Positions 15,887-23,820 of a stretch of 24,389 nt of DNA are shown piece after piece. Below the pieces are notes generated by a model that saw only the letters and a list, made by a program, of their open reading frames with translations, ran no database searches and was not told where the DNA came from. The stretch spans positions 1-24,389 of the forward strand of contig DVEE01000485.1 in NCBI GenBank assembly GCA_015295885.1, in the 5' to 3' direction. Position 1 is the stretch's first letter. Every line of letters starts with the position of its first letter. The position numbers were made by a program, and so were the translations under genes. The DNA comes from Leptolyngbyaceae cyanobacterium M65_K2018_010. Lineage in GTDB: Bacteria > Cyanobacteriota > Cyanobacteriia > Phormidesmidales > Phormidesmidaceae.

Positions 15887-17440
15887 CTAGCCTAGGGTAG
15901 AAACGTCTAGGGCCTTGACCACCTGCTGATAGAGCTGATTGGCGTGGGCCGGGCTAGTGCCTATGCAGGTCAACCCCAGCTTGCCGTATTCCGACAGACA
16001 TCCCATCAGGTGAAAAGCGACCCCCACCCCCAAAATGGAGTTGAAGTGGAGTTGCTGACTCACCACAATGTCCATTAGGTCGCTGGGCAACAGCCCCCGG
16101 TAGTGGGGTTTTTGCAGATTGTCTGAGGCGCGGTAATAGCGCACCTGATTCTGCTTGGTATAGAACAAGCCGTCTGCCTGGTTGAAGTGCCCTTCGGTGA
16201 GCATTTTCATGGCCATCAGGGGATGAGTCGTGCCGCCCTTGCGCAGGTTAATTTCAATGGCATAGAGATCCCAATCCGAGCCTTCTGGCGCTCCCTTAGG
16301 TACGGCGATAAAATCTACCCCAAAGCGTTCTAGGGCACCCGCCGCCGCCAACTCGGCCCCAACCCGTTGCCCCAGTTCCTGCAGGGTCAGGCGATAGTCG
16401 GCCCGGGCCGGAAAGGAACAGCCCAAGAAGATTTGGCCATCGGGACCGCCCAATTCCTGATCGTGGGTGGAGAGGATCTCGACCTCACCCCGGGGGGTAA
16501 TGCGACCTTGCACACTGGGGGATTGCTTATGCTCCCCTTCGATAAACACCTCTGCGATCGCCCCCAGGGTGCGAATCTTCTCAGCAAAGTGGGGCCAGGT
16601 TTCTTGGGTGCTTTGAAATTTGAGGGTAGCCAGGGCTGCCTGTAAGCCCTTGGTCCGCTCACGGTGGCTGACGGTACCAGGGGCGATCGCCTGCCAGGGT
16701 TGCAAATCTAACAGGGCATTGCCCTCCCCCGAGAACCCCTGGTTCAGCTTCACGACTAACCGTTTAAGGGTGGGGGTCTGTTCCCAGACGTCGGCTACGG
16801 CTGCCGCCAGGTCATCCTCTGAAAAAACCAGCTCACTGCCCGGCGGGTGGGGAATGCCGCAGCGTCGAAAGATTTCCCGACTGCCGCTTTTAGTTCCCCA
16901 GTGCAAGAGAGCCGGATCTACGGCCAGGAGGGGCAGCTCTAGGCGGAGGGAAAGATCCCGCTCGAGGCTGGTCGAGTTATAGCAAGTCATGTACCCCTGC
17001 TCAGGTTGGATAGCCCGGCGAATGCGTTCTAGCAAACGGGGCCGTTCCAGAATCTTCTGGGTCAGGGGTTTTTGGGAACCATCGTAGGCGGCAAACAGAG
17101 TCAGGCGTTCCCGGGCATGGGAACTGGGGATGCCAGGTAAAAGCTCCAGGTAGTAATCCACAATGCTGGGGTGGAGCGGTTGAGAGGTGACATAAACCAG
17201 GTGGGTGTTGGGATTACGGAGACGAATCAGAGAAAACAGCAATCGCTCTTCGTAGTGGTTAACCCCCTCAATTTTTTGCAGTTCCTCCTGATCCAGACTG
17301 AGGGAGGGGACGACTAAAATATGGCGTTCCTGGGTATCAAAGTAGTCGGTGGAACGCCAGCGATCGCGCAATTGCCGCTGAAGTTGCTGAAACTTCACCT
17401 CTGAGGCCGTTTGCGGTATCACCAGTGACTTGACGGTCAC
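15887..17440 (-). CDS. Peptide ligase PGM1-related ATP-grasp protein
   Basis: ATP-grasp enzymes join a carboxylate to an amine through an acyl phosphate. This 517-residue protein resembles the family named after PGM1, the pheganomycin peptide ligase, which is widespread in cyanobacteria with unknown substrates. The N-terminal half (about 1-210) looks like a pre-ATP-grasp Rossmann-like domain. The ATP-grasp part has RLVVKLNQGFSGEGNALL (nucleotide lysine and flexible loop), EVFIEGEHKQSPSVQGRIT, and the metal-binding YAIEINLRKGGTTHP near the C-terminus. The start is GTG at 17440, well supported by AAGGAG eight bases upstream. A terminator at 17510-17537 separates it from sigF upstream, so it probably has its own promoter in about 70 bp. 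No peptide-product genes are nearby. Confidence 0.82.
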   Translation of the reverse strand: MTVKSLVIPQTASEVKFQQLQRQLRDRWRSTDYFDTQERHILVVPSLSLDQEELQKIEGVNHYEERLLFSLIRLRNPNTHLVYVTSQPLHPSIVDYYLELLPGIPSSHARERLTLFAAYDGSQKPLTQKILERPRLLERIRRAIQPEQGYMTCYNSTSLERDLSLRLELPLLAVDPALLHWGTKSGSREIFRRCGIPHPPGSELVFSEDDLAAAVADVWEQTPTLKRLVVKLNQGFSGEGNALLDLQPWQAIAPGTVSHRERTKGLQAALATLKFQSTQETWPHFAEKIRTLGAIAEVFIEGEHKQSPSVQGRITPRGEVEILSTHDQELGGPDGQIFLGCSFPARADYRLTLQELGQRVGAELAAAGALERFGVDFIAVPKGAPEGSDWDLYAIEINLRKGGTTHPLMAMKMLTEGHFNQADGLFYTKQNQVRYYRASDNLQKPHYRGLLPSDLMDIVVSQQLHFNSILGVGVAFHLMGCLSEYGKLGLTCIGTSPAHANQLYQQVVKALDVSTLG

Positions 17441-17509
17441 CCTCTGTACTCCTTCCAGTGCTATGGTCAGCCTAGCGTCAAAGCACTGGTCTGAAACGAC
17501 TTATAGACG

Positions 17510-17537
17510 AAAAAAAGAGGAATGTTGACATTCCTCT
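17510..17537 (-). terminator. Rho-independent terminator of sigF
   Basis: On the minus strand AGAGGAATG, loop TCAA, CATTCCTCT is followed directly by a run of seven T (plus-strand A-run 17510-17516). The stem is nine perfect pairs. It lies about 70 bp beyond the sigF stop. Confidence 0.88.
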
Positions 17538-17605
17538 AAATCATCCAGTCCTGTTCAGAGCGGTGGAACTATTCCAGGGGGGCTATCCTGGTGGAGCCCA
17601 ATCTT

Positions 17606-18391
17606 TTAGGGATCGGTCTGCAAACTCTGGGGTTGGATGGAGGCAATCATGTCTTCAATTCCCCGTTGAATGCGGCGGGTGACGGTCATGGGGCTCACCC
17701 CAATCTGGTCGGCTACTTCCTTGCGAGAGAGCCCTTTGAAGAACACAAATTCGATGGCTGTGCGGGTTTTACTTTCCAGTTGATTGAGGGCCCACTGAAT
17801 CTGTTGACGATCCTCCTCCAGGGCTTGCATGACCTGATAGTGGGCATCGGGGAGGGTATCTCCCAGGGTAATAGTAGAATCTGTCTGCTGACAGACGGTG
17901 GCATCCAGGCTCAGGGGCAGTCTGTTTTTGTGGGCCATCCGGGCTTCTCGCCATTCCTTCAGGGACACCCCCAAAGCCGTAGCCGTCTCAGCATCGCTGG
18001 GGGCACGTCCCAGCTCACGCATAAGTTTAGCCTGAATTTTCTGAGCCTCTTTCTGCAGGTCTTGCCAACGGCGGGGAATTTTAACCGTGGTGCCCCGATC
18101 ACGCAGAAAGTGCAGCATTTCCCCTCGGATGTAGGGGACGGCAAAGGAGCTGAAGGCACAACCCTGGCTGGGGTTAAACCGTTCAATGGCTCGGATCAAA
18201 CCGATGTAGCCAATTTGCTCTAAATCTTCGTAGGGTTCTGAACACTGATGACTGACCCGATGGGCAATCTTGCGAACCAGACCAGCATTGAGGCGAACCA
18301 GCTTATTCCGGAGTTGAACCGTGGGGGTTTGCTGATATTCCATCAGCAGTTCCATTCCCCGTGAGCGAATTGAAGAAGTTTGAGTAGCCAT
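17606..18391 (-). CDS. sigF: Group 3 sigma factor SigF
   Basis: Alternative RNA polymerase sigma-70 factor; in Synechocystis SigF governs pilus/motility and some stress genes. The 261-residue protein has region 2 with EPYEDLEQIGYIGLIRAIERFNPSQGCAFSSFAVPYIRGEMLHFLRDRG, where the last part binds the -10 element (no more than the key blocks EDLEQIGYIGL and PYIRGEMLHF need be checked). Region 3 follows with IPRRWQDLQKEAQ and region 4 with a C-terminal helix-turn-helix GLSRKEVADQIGVSPMTVTR. Length and sequence match cyanobacterial SigF. The ATG at 18391 was chosen: GAAGGA lies 11 bases upstream, and a GTG at 18436 would add 15 unconserved residues. It ends in a strong terminator, so it is likely monocistronic. 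Confidence 0.93.
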   Translation of the reverse strand: MATQTSSIRSRGMELLMEYQQTPTVQLRNKLVRLNAGLVRKIAHRVSHQCSEPYEDLEQIGYIGLIRAIERFNPSQGCAFSSFAVPYIRGEMLHFLRDRGTTVKIPRRWQDLQKEAQKIQAKLMRELGRAPSDAETATALGVSLKEWREARMAHKNRLPLSLDATVCQQTDSTITLGDTLPDAHYQVMQALEEDRQQIQWALNQLESKTRTAIEFVFFKGLSRKEVADQIGVSPMTVTRRIQRGIEDMIASIQPQSLQTDP

Positions 18392-18486
18392 AACTGCGGG
18401 TGTCCTTCGAGAGCGAGTTCCTTGAGAACTGTGCACTATTGTCAGCAGAGGAGCCGGGAATCACCATCGTTGATCCACGGGACTCT

Positions 18487-18535
18487 GACACCGAGATTGG
18501 CAAAACCTCCGTAATCCTACGGGGAGCTCGGTGTC
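18487..18535. promoter_or_regulatory. Inverted repeat upstream of sigF
   Basis: GACACCGAG (18487-18495) and CTCGGTGTC (18527-18535) are perfect nine-base arms. A smaller stem, CCGTA/TACGG (18509-18513 and 18518-18522), is nested inside. It lies 96-144 bp upstream of the sigF start and about 195 bp before the divergent HAD gene. It may be a leader RNA structure or a protein site; neither can be decided from sequence. Confidence 0.4.
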
Positions 18536-18656
18536 CCCTGCACTCCTAGGTTGGGCTAAACCTGCCTGATTTCAGGGGTTCTGTAGTTCCTCCGTGAGCC
18601 AGGCTCAACCTCAGTAGCGGGGGGAAACCACGGAACTGGGCCCTCAGGGCCTTAGC

Positions 18657-18684
18657 TTGCAATCCCCTAAAACCGGGATAATCT
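18657..18684 (+). promoter_or_regulatory. Possible promoter of the HAD gene
   Basis: TTGCAA (18657-18662) and TAATCT (18679-18684) are separated by 16 bp, about 45 bp upstream of the ATG at 18730. The match to sigma-70 consensus is only partial. Confidence 0.25.
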
Positions 18685-18729
18685 AGAGAGTAGGGGCCTC
18701 TGGGGATCTGAGTAGTTTTGAGTGGGTCT

Positions 18730-19530
18730 ATGGCATTAAGGGCTGTTTTGCTAGATTTCAACGGTGTCGTGATCAATGACGAACCGTTGCACCAACGCCT
18801 CATGCAAGATCTGTTGCTGGAAGAGAATCTGCGACCCAGCCTAGAAGACTACCATCAACTCTGCCTGGGGCGTACGGATCGGGCCTGTATTATTGACCTG
18901 TGGCATCGCCAGGGGCGGGTTGTAACCGAGGCCCAACTGAACCGATTGCTCGATCGCAAGGCCGAACTATATCGACAAAGTCTAGTGAGTTACGATCGGT
19001 TGCCGCTCTACCCAGGCCTGGAAGATTTCATCTATCAAATCAGGGTGGCCGAACTGCACCTGGCCATCGTCTCAGGGGCAAGACGCAGCGAAATTGAGAC
19101 CGTTTTGGGGCTAGCCGGTCTGGCCGACCAGGTGGCCCTGATTATCTCGGGGGACGATTTACCGGCCACAGGCAGCAAACCAGCGCCAGACGGATACCTA
19201 TTGGCGATTCAAGGGCTGAATGAACGATTTCCCCAACTCGGGCTCAGACCCCAGGAGTGCGTTGCCATCGAAGACTCCTTTGCCGGGATTGAGGCGGCTA
19301 AGCGAGCTGGGGTACCAGTGGTGGGGGTGGCCCATGCCTACCCTTATCACATGCTGCATCGGCGGGCCGATTGGGTGCTGGATCACCTCTATGAGCTGAG
19401 GTTAGATTGGTTACAGGCCTACTATTCTCCCCCCGCCCCCTATGCGGAGGCCATATCCGGGGAGGACCGAGTCCCCTCGGGGCAACGGACCCAGGCCCTA
19501 CCCCACCCAAAACCCAACCCCAAACAATAA
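18730..19530 (+). CDS. HAD-superfamily phosphatase/phosphomutase-like protein with DxN motif
   Basis: A 266-residue member of the beta-phosphoglucomutase-like HAD group. Motif I is LLDFNGVVINDEPLH (nucleophile D9; the residue two further on is N11 instead of the usual Asp). A helical cap follows. Motif II is IVSGARR, motif III is the lysine in GSKPAPDGYL, and motif IV is IEDSFAGIEAAKRAG. The tail after about residue 235 is proline-rich and looks disordered. The ATG at 18730 gives the normal family start. With N11 the general acid/base is altered, so phosphatase or mutase activity may be reduced or specialised; the substrate is unknown. It is followed by yihY on the same strand after about 90 bp, with no hairpin terminator seen. 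Confidence 0.85.
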   Translation: MALRAVLLDFNGVVINDEPLHQRLMQDLLLEENLRPSLEDYHQLCLGRTDRACIIDLWHRQGRVVTEAQLNRLLDRKAELYRQSLVSYDRLPLYPGLEDFIYQIRVAELHLAIVSGARRSEIETVLGLAGLADQVALIISGDDLPATGSKPAPDGYLLAIQGLNERFPQLGLRPQECVAIEDSFAGIEAAKRAGVPVVGVAHAYPYHMLHRRADWVLDHLYELRLDWLQAYYSPPAPYAEAISGEDRVPSGQRTQALPHPKPNPKQ

Positions 19531-19623
19531 AATTGCCGTTTTTTTAAGCCATTTTCTGGGTTTTATGTCAATCTTGGTAGCTGCATAGCATCCTTGGCCA
19601 GACCAGGGAAGAAGGCCGGTAGA

Positions 19624-20637
19624 ATGAAAAGGCACCTCGCACGACTGGGCCATGGGCATCGGGCCTGGGTAATGGCCCATTACTGGATCAACAACAGCTA
19701 TATGCTCGATTTTGTGAAATATCGAGTGGGTCAATCTTTCTGGGCCAAATTAATTGGCCGCACCTTCCTGAAATGGCAGCAGGATGAGTGTTTGGAAATG
19801 GGTGCTGCCCTGGCCTACTACGGGGTGTTTTCGCTGTTTCCGATGATATTGGTGGTGATGAGTGTGGTGGGGTTGCTGCTTGGCCCTAGCACCGTAGCCT
19901 TTAATACCATGCTTGACTTGGCCCGTGAGGCGCTGCCCCCGGATGCCTTTCCGATTGTAGAAACGACGCTCATCCAGTTTCATACTGGCAGCACCAGCGC
20001 CAGCATCATTGGGTTTGGCATTTTGCTCTTTACTGCCAGTGGTTTTTTTGGGGCCTTGAGCCGATCCTTTGACAAAATTTGGCGGGTTCCACCGAATCAT
20101 CGGTTTGCCACTGGGGTAGGCGCGATCGCGCTGATTTTTCTCTGGCGACGTTTTCTGGCCTTTTTGTTGGTGATTGGTTCTGCCAGCCTGGTGTTCGTGT
20201 CTCTGCTCTCCAACATTGCTATCGATGCCCTGCTCCGCCTGCTCGAGCAATTGAACTCCTATCCACTGCTAGAAACCATTGACCAACTGCAATTGCTTTC
20301 TTGGCTAAATTTAGGAAGCTCTTTTTTGGTGTTGATGCTGGTGGTTATGGTGCTCTACAAAGTCTTGCCCCGTACCCGGGTAGCCTGGGGCGACATCTGG
20401 CTAGGGGGGCTGTTTACGGCTCTGCTCTGGGTCGTACTGCAGCAGTTGATCAGTAATAGTGTGATTAGTCTAGGTAGCCGGTTTCGATCCTACGGGGTGG
20501 TCAGTGGATTCATGGTATTGATGCTGTGGATTTATCTGACGAGCCAGATTTTCTTTTTAGGCGGTGAGCTCACCTACATCTATGCCCACCTACGGGGCAG
20601 TCGCCGGGGCTCCAAGCGCTTGACCCGTAAGCCATAG
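19624..20637 (+). CDS. YihY/BrkB-family inner membrane protein
   Basis: Conserved membrane protein of unknown molecular role; the family was once mislabelled ribonuclease BN. From the ATG at 19624 it has 337 residues. The family core begins FLKWQQDECLEMGAALAYYGVFSLFPMILVV, followed by about six membrane segments, the GFFGALSRSFDKIWRV block, a long hydrophobic region around FLAFLLVIGSASLVFVSLLS, and WGDIWLGGLFTALLWVVLQQLI. The C-terminus ends in a basic RGSRRGSKRLTRKP tail. GAAGG lies eight bases before the ATG at 19624; an ATG at 19702 (MLDFVKYRVG) would give the shorter N-terminus common in relatives and is a real alternative. argF follows after a spacer with a hairpin. Confidence 0.88.
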   Translation: MKRHLARLGHGHRAWVMAHYWINNSYMLDFVKYRVGQSFWAKLIGRTFLKWQQDECLEMGAALAYYGVFSLFPMILVVMSVVGLLLGPSTVAFNTMLDLAREALPPDAFPIVETTLIQFHTGSTSASIIGFGILLFTASGFFGALSRSFDKIWRVPPNHRFATGVGAIALIFLWRRFLAFLLVIGSASLVFVSLLSNIAIDALLRLLEQLNSYPLLETIDQLQLLSWLNLGSSFLVLMLVVMVLYKVLPRTRVAWGDIWLGGLFTALLWVVLQQLISNSVISLGSRFRSYGVVSGFMVLMLWIYLTSQIFFLGGELTYIYAHLRGSRRGSKRLTRKP

Positions 20638-20644
20638 CGCTTTC

Positions 20645-20684
20645 CAGGCTGAAGCCATGTCCTTGATGGCACTTTTCAGCCCTG
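20645..20684 (+). terminator. Hairpin after yihY, possible terminator
   Basis: GGCTGAA (20647-20653) pairs with TTCAGCC (20675-20681), and GCCAT (20654-20658) with ATGGC (20666-20670) inside it, leaving a four-base bulge and a seven-base loop. Downstream is moderately T-rich (TCCTTGTCCT) but has no clean T-run. It begins about 10 bp after the yihY stop. Confidence 0.45.
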
Positions 20685-20804
20685 TCCTTGTCCTCTGCCT
20701 TTGACCGCCCTGCTATGACCAGCCCAGTGCTGCCCTGGGGGCTGTACCGTGGCTTTTTCAGAATCTGCTAATCTCATATTTTTATCGTGGAAGTAATTGG
20801 CCCC

Positions 20805-21722
20805 ATGAAATCCTTAAGCGGACGAGACCTTCTGAGTCTGAGCGACCTGAATGCCAGCGAACTGCATGGCCTACTAGAGTTTGCCGCTGACCTCAAGGCT
20901 GGAAAAAGTAATCCTCAGTTCCCTCAAAAAATTCTCGGCCTCTTGTTCCGCAAAGCCTCGACCCGTACCCGGGTCAGCTTCTCGGTGGCCATGTATCAAT
21001 TGGGAGGACAGGTGTTAGATCTGCATTCCAGTGTCACCCAGGTTAGCCGGGGTGAACCCACTAGCGATACGGCTCGGGTTCTAGATCGCTACTTGGATGT
21101 GGTGGCCATTCGCACCTTCGACCAAGCTGAGGTGCAGGAATTCGCCGACTACGCCAAAATCCCAGTGATTAATGCGCTCACGGATCTGGAGCATCCCTGC
21201 CAAATCCTAGCAGACCTACTCACCATTCAAGAAGAGTTTGGCAGCCTCAAGGGAATTACCGTAGCCTACCTGGGAGATGGCAATAATGTGGCCCACTCTC
21301 TGCTGCTCGGCTGCGCCATGGCGGGCATGAATATCCGTATCGCTTCGCCAGCCGGGTATGCCCCCGATGCGGCGATTGTCAACCAGGCCCAGGGGCTAAT
21401 GGAGCAGGGAGGCCATATCTTGATTACCCAGGACCCCCTGGCCGCCGTAGAAGGGGCTGAGGTGCTCTATACCGATGTTTGGGCCAGCATGGGGCAAGAA
21501 TCCTTAGCTAATCAACGCCTCCCCCTGTTTCAGCCCTACCAGGTGAATGACCACCTGCTCGAGCAGGCCAGTGGAGAGGCGATTGTTTTACACTGCCTAC
21601 CAGCCCACCGGGGCGAGGAAATCACCGAGGAAGTCATCGAGGGGCCTGCTTCGCGGGTCTGGGATCAGGCTGAAAACCGTATGCATGCCCAAAAGGCCCT
21701 ATTGGCCAGTGTTTTGGCCTAG
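20805..21722 (+). CDS. argF: Ornithine carbamoyltransferase
   Basis: Forms citrulline from ornithine and carbamoyl phosphate in arginine synthesis. The 305-residue protein has the carbamoyl-phosphate loop KASTRTR with VSF after it, TSDTARVLDRYLDVVAIRTF, HPCQILADLLT, the YLGDGNNVAHSLL ornithine/CP domain hinge, DVWASMGQE, and the ornithine-side HCLPAHRGEE. These distinguish it from aspartate carbamoyltransferase. The ATG at 20805 (MKSLSGRDLLSL) matches the usual cyanobacterial N-terminus and length; a GTG at 20787 would add six residues. An AT-rich stretch (CATATTTTTAT, around 20775-20785) just upstream could be the -10 region. It is convergent with the small hli gene downstream. Confidence 0.96.
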   Translation: MKSLSGRDLLSLSDLNASELHGLLEFAADLKAGKSNPQFPQKILGLLFRKASTRTRVSFSVAMYQLGGQVLDLHSSVTQVSRGEPTSDTARVLDRYLDVVAIRTFDQAEVQEFADYAKIPVINALTDLEHPCQILADLLTIQEEFGSLKGITVAYLGDGNNVAHSLLLGCAMAGMNIRIASPAGYAPDAAIVNQAQGLMEQGGHILITQDPLAAVEGAEVLYTDVWASMGQESLANQRLPLFQPYQVNDHLLEQASGEAIVLHCLPAHRGEEITEEVIEGPASRVWDQAENRMHAQKALLASVLA

Positions 21723-21767
21723 GTGGCTGGGAGCTAGGTCAGAACCCATCCCCCAACCCATCAACCC

Positions 21768-21932
21768 CTAAACCAGGTTGAGAAAATGCAGCACGCCTTG
21801 CCCACTGGCCATTTCAATCACAATTGCCAAGGTAAAGCCCAGCATCGCCAGGCGACCGTTAAGGTTCTCCGCATCCCGGGTAAACCCCCAGATGGAAGCG
21901 GCGCCCTTGTCCTTGCCCGAAAAGGTGTCCAT
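21768..21932 (-). CDS. High-light-inducible protein (Hlip, one-helix)
   Basis: A 54-residue protein with the single chlorophyll-binding helix of the CAB/ELIP/Hlip family. Central motif is TRDAENLNGRLAMLGF (residues 18-33), containing the ExxNGRxAM core in which Glu and Asn bind chlorophyll. The helix continues TLAIVIE, then a short GQGVLHFLNLV end, as usual in Hlips. Hlips sit in the thylakoid membrane, bind chlorophyll and carotenoid, and protect photosystem II assembly under excess light. The ATG at 21932 is preceded by GTGAGGG. It is convergent with argF, with 45 bp between the stops. An HLR1-like box lies 12 bp upstream. Exact paralogue (HliA to HliD) is not decided. Confidence 0.9.
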   Translation of the reverse strand: MDTFSGKDKGAASIWGFTRDAENLNGRLAMLGFTLAIVIEMASGQGVLHFLNLV

Positions 21933-21944
21933 AAACCCTCACTC

Positions 21945-21962
21945 TTTGTAAAGCTTTGTTAA
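21945..21962 (-). promoter_or_regulatory. HLR1-like (RpaB-binding) site upstream of the hli gene
   Basis: On the minus strand TTAACAAAGCTTTACAAA gives two direct repeats, TTAACAAA and TTTACAAA, separated by 2 nt. The HLR1 consensus is two (G/T)TTACA(T/A)(T/A) units with a 2-nt gap; the second unit matches fully and the first has one mismatch. A TATTAT -10-like box lies just upstream (21965-21970), so the site would overlap the transcription start near 21958. Such placement suits repression by RpaB in low light; this is inference. Confidence 0.6.
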
Positions 21963-22165
21963 GAATAATAACAATTGTTCTCAGGAATGACCAGGCGAGG
22001 GCGTAGTCTGGCTTGAATCATCTGATTTTGCCGGTTTAACCCACCCGGCTTTCCTGGCCCCTGCGGAGGGTGAACCAGCCTCCCGTAGGATCGAGGTTAG
22101 CTTTGGCCCCAGAACAACGGATAGAAGGAGAGCTACCCGACGGTGCTGGGTTGCCTCCCCCTGGC

Positions 22166-22960
22166 TTAGGGCTTAGCTAGGTAGGTAGCGAATAGGCTGT
22201 ATCCCAGGGGGTTAAGGTGTATACCATCGGTCGTTAAGTCCACTCGCAGGGAGCCCTCATGGTCCCTAAAGGCGGGTTGAAGGTCCATAAAGTGACCGCC
22301 CCGTTGACGAACCGCGATCGCCATCTGCTGATTGACTTGCTCAAGGGTCTGGTTTGAGATGGAGGGTAAGCGCGTTGGCAAAATCGACAACACCACTACC
22401 CGGGCCTGGGGATGCTGCACCTTGAGCCACTGCACGATCAATTCCATGTTGGACACAATGACATCAGGCTCAACCCCATTTTTAAGGTCGTTAACCCCAG
22501 CCATAATGTAGATGTCCGTCGGTCGGACATTAGCGAAATAGGTAATCCGCCGTAGCACCTGTCCCGTGGTCTCACCGGAAATACTCTGGTTCAGCCAGAG
22601 TCGATCATCGGGCAAATGGTCTGGAGGCAACCACAGGCAGAGAGAATCGCCCACTAAAACCGTCAGCGGCCGATGGCCCTGTCTGACCGCCATCATCGCA
22701 GCCTCTTGCGCCAGTAAATTTTGCCAGTCTTCATGGGTAGGCTGATGCCAGGCCGTCTGCCACTGCTCTAGAAAGGTGCTGGGGGTAATCTGGCTGTACA
22801 AGGCCCCGGCCTGTAGGGTAGCCATGCGTTGGGCATAGAGTTGGCCACCCGTGCGGGGGCGAATGGCATCCAGGCCAGGGGGATTGGCACCGTAACCCGG
22901 TTTGGCCGGCTCCATCCAACCCAGCAGGCCTAGGAGCATCAACCCAACTAAGCGCTTCAT
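22166..22960 (-). CDS. SGNH/GDSL-family hydrolase, probably exported
   Basis: Serine esterase/lipase-like hydrolase, 264 residues, starting at the ATG at 22960. The N-terminus MKRLVGLMLLGLLGW is a signal-like hydrophobic segment, so periplasmic or membrane-anchored location is likely. Block I is VLVGDSLCLWLP with nucleophile Ser106, block II has the glycine in NQSISGETTGQ, block III is MAGVNDLKNG with the conserved Asn, and block V is TTDGIHLNPLGY with catalytic Asp and His. All four SGNH residues are present, so it should be active. Family substrates include acyl esters of lipids and glycans; the real substrate is unknown. The unrecognised gene upstream is 95 bp away on the same strand. Confidence 0.85.
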   Translation of the reverse strand: MKRLVGLMLLGLLGWMEPAKPGYGANPPGLDAIRPRTGGQLYAQRMATLQAGALYSQITPSTFLEQWQTAWHQPTHEDWQNLLAQEAAMMAVRQGHRPLTVLVGDSLCLWLPPDHLPDDRLWLNQSISGETTGQVLRRITYFANVRPTDIYIMAGVNDLKNGVEPDVIVSNMELIVQWLKVQHPQARVVVLSILPTRLPSISNQTLEQVNQQMAIAVRQRGGHFMDLQPAFRDHEGSLRVDLTTDGIHLNPLGYSLFATYLAKP

Positions 22961-23055
22961 AGGCAGCCATCAAGTCCTGATCATTCCTCTGCGCTTTTAG
23001 GATAATCACTCTCAGGGGAACGTCAAGCCTAGCCAACAGGTAGAGAACCCATGAT

Positions 23056-23646
23056 CTAGGCCGCCGACTCAAGTTCAGAACCGAGGAACTCAGCCTGATC
23101 CCCAGACCATTGCTGGAGTCGGGGTAGGCTGGGTTGCCAGACGATCAAAGCTGGATCATCCGGCTGACAGGTAAGGGATAACTGGGCAGGGCCTTGTCCT
23201 TGCTGCTGCCAGGCCAGAAGCGTTTCCTGAGTCGTGACGGCCCCCACCTGCTGAATAAACTCCAGGGGAATTTGACGGGCAGCTTCCAGGCCAAATTGTT
23301 GGCACAACAGGTTAATCAGTTGCCTAGCACGTTCCTGCCCAACGGGTTCCTCCAAAATGCGCAATACCCTCTGAATACCTTTGATACGGTTCTGCCAGAG
23401 CCTTTGGCGATCCTGGGCAGAAATCACCCCAACAAATTCTACCGATCCAACCAAGTAAAGGGATTTGCAATGGAAATTGGGGGAAATCGTCAAACTGCTG
23501 CCAGGAAAAATCAAGTCACTAAAAAATGCATTGCTAATAATCAGCCCACCCCGACATCGAGGAGAAATAGTGAGCGAGGGATTGGCCTCTGCGATCAGGG
23601 CTTTAACAGTTTTAGGATCCAGGCTTCTACAGGTCTTTACATCCAT
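23056..23646 (-). CDS. Protein of unknown function, 196 residues
   Basis: I do not recognise this protein. It opens MDVKTCRSLDPKTVKALIAEA. A stretch of about 55 residues (roughly 20-75) is beta-rich, with repeated serine/isoleucine pattern (SLTISP occurs twice, in PSLTISPRC and SSLTISPNF). A helical segment follows (QRLWQNRIKGIQRVLRILEE, then ARQLINLLCQQFGLEAARQ), and the C-terminal part is rich in Gln, Trp and Pro. There is no signal peptide or membrane segment, so it is probably cytoplasmic. The ATG at 23646 is the only good start. Being real is supported by its length, composition like neighbours and same-strand location upstream of the SGNH gene; an opposite-strand frame over it is judged a shadow. 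Confidence 0.65.
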   Translation of the reverse strand: MDVKTCRSLDPKTVKALIAEANPSLTISPRCRGGLIISNAFFSDLIFPGSSLTISPNFHCKSLYLVGSVEFVGVISAQDRQRLWQNRIKGIQRVLRILEEPVGQERARQLINLLCQQFGLEAARQIPLEFIQQVGAVTTQETLLAWQQQGQGPAQLSLTCQPDDPALIVWQPSLPRLQQWSGDQAEFLGSELESAA

Positions 23647-23820
23647 GGTATCTACTGAAGGTGGTTACAATTAGGCCTGGCGCAGGGCAAAGCTGTCCTG
23701 GGAGGCGACAAAAGGTTTTACTGCTCTTTACAGAGCCGCAGAGGCCTATCAGGAAATTTACGTAGAAAACTGTTGAAAACTTGGTAAAGAATCGCACCTC
23801 CTTGGGGTGCTGGTACAGAA

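Noticed and set aside
17591..18223. Open frame (210 codons) on the plus strand opposite sigF
   Set aside because: sigF has all sigma regions in the other strand and its own terminator; this frame has no recognisable feature.
23194..23658. Open frame (154 codons) on the plus strand opposite the unrecognised minus-strand gene
   Set aside because: Shorter, basic and low in structure; the minus-strand frame is longer and fits neighbouring gene direction. Some doubt remains because neither has a known family.
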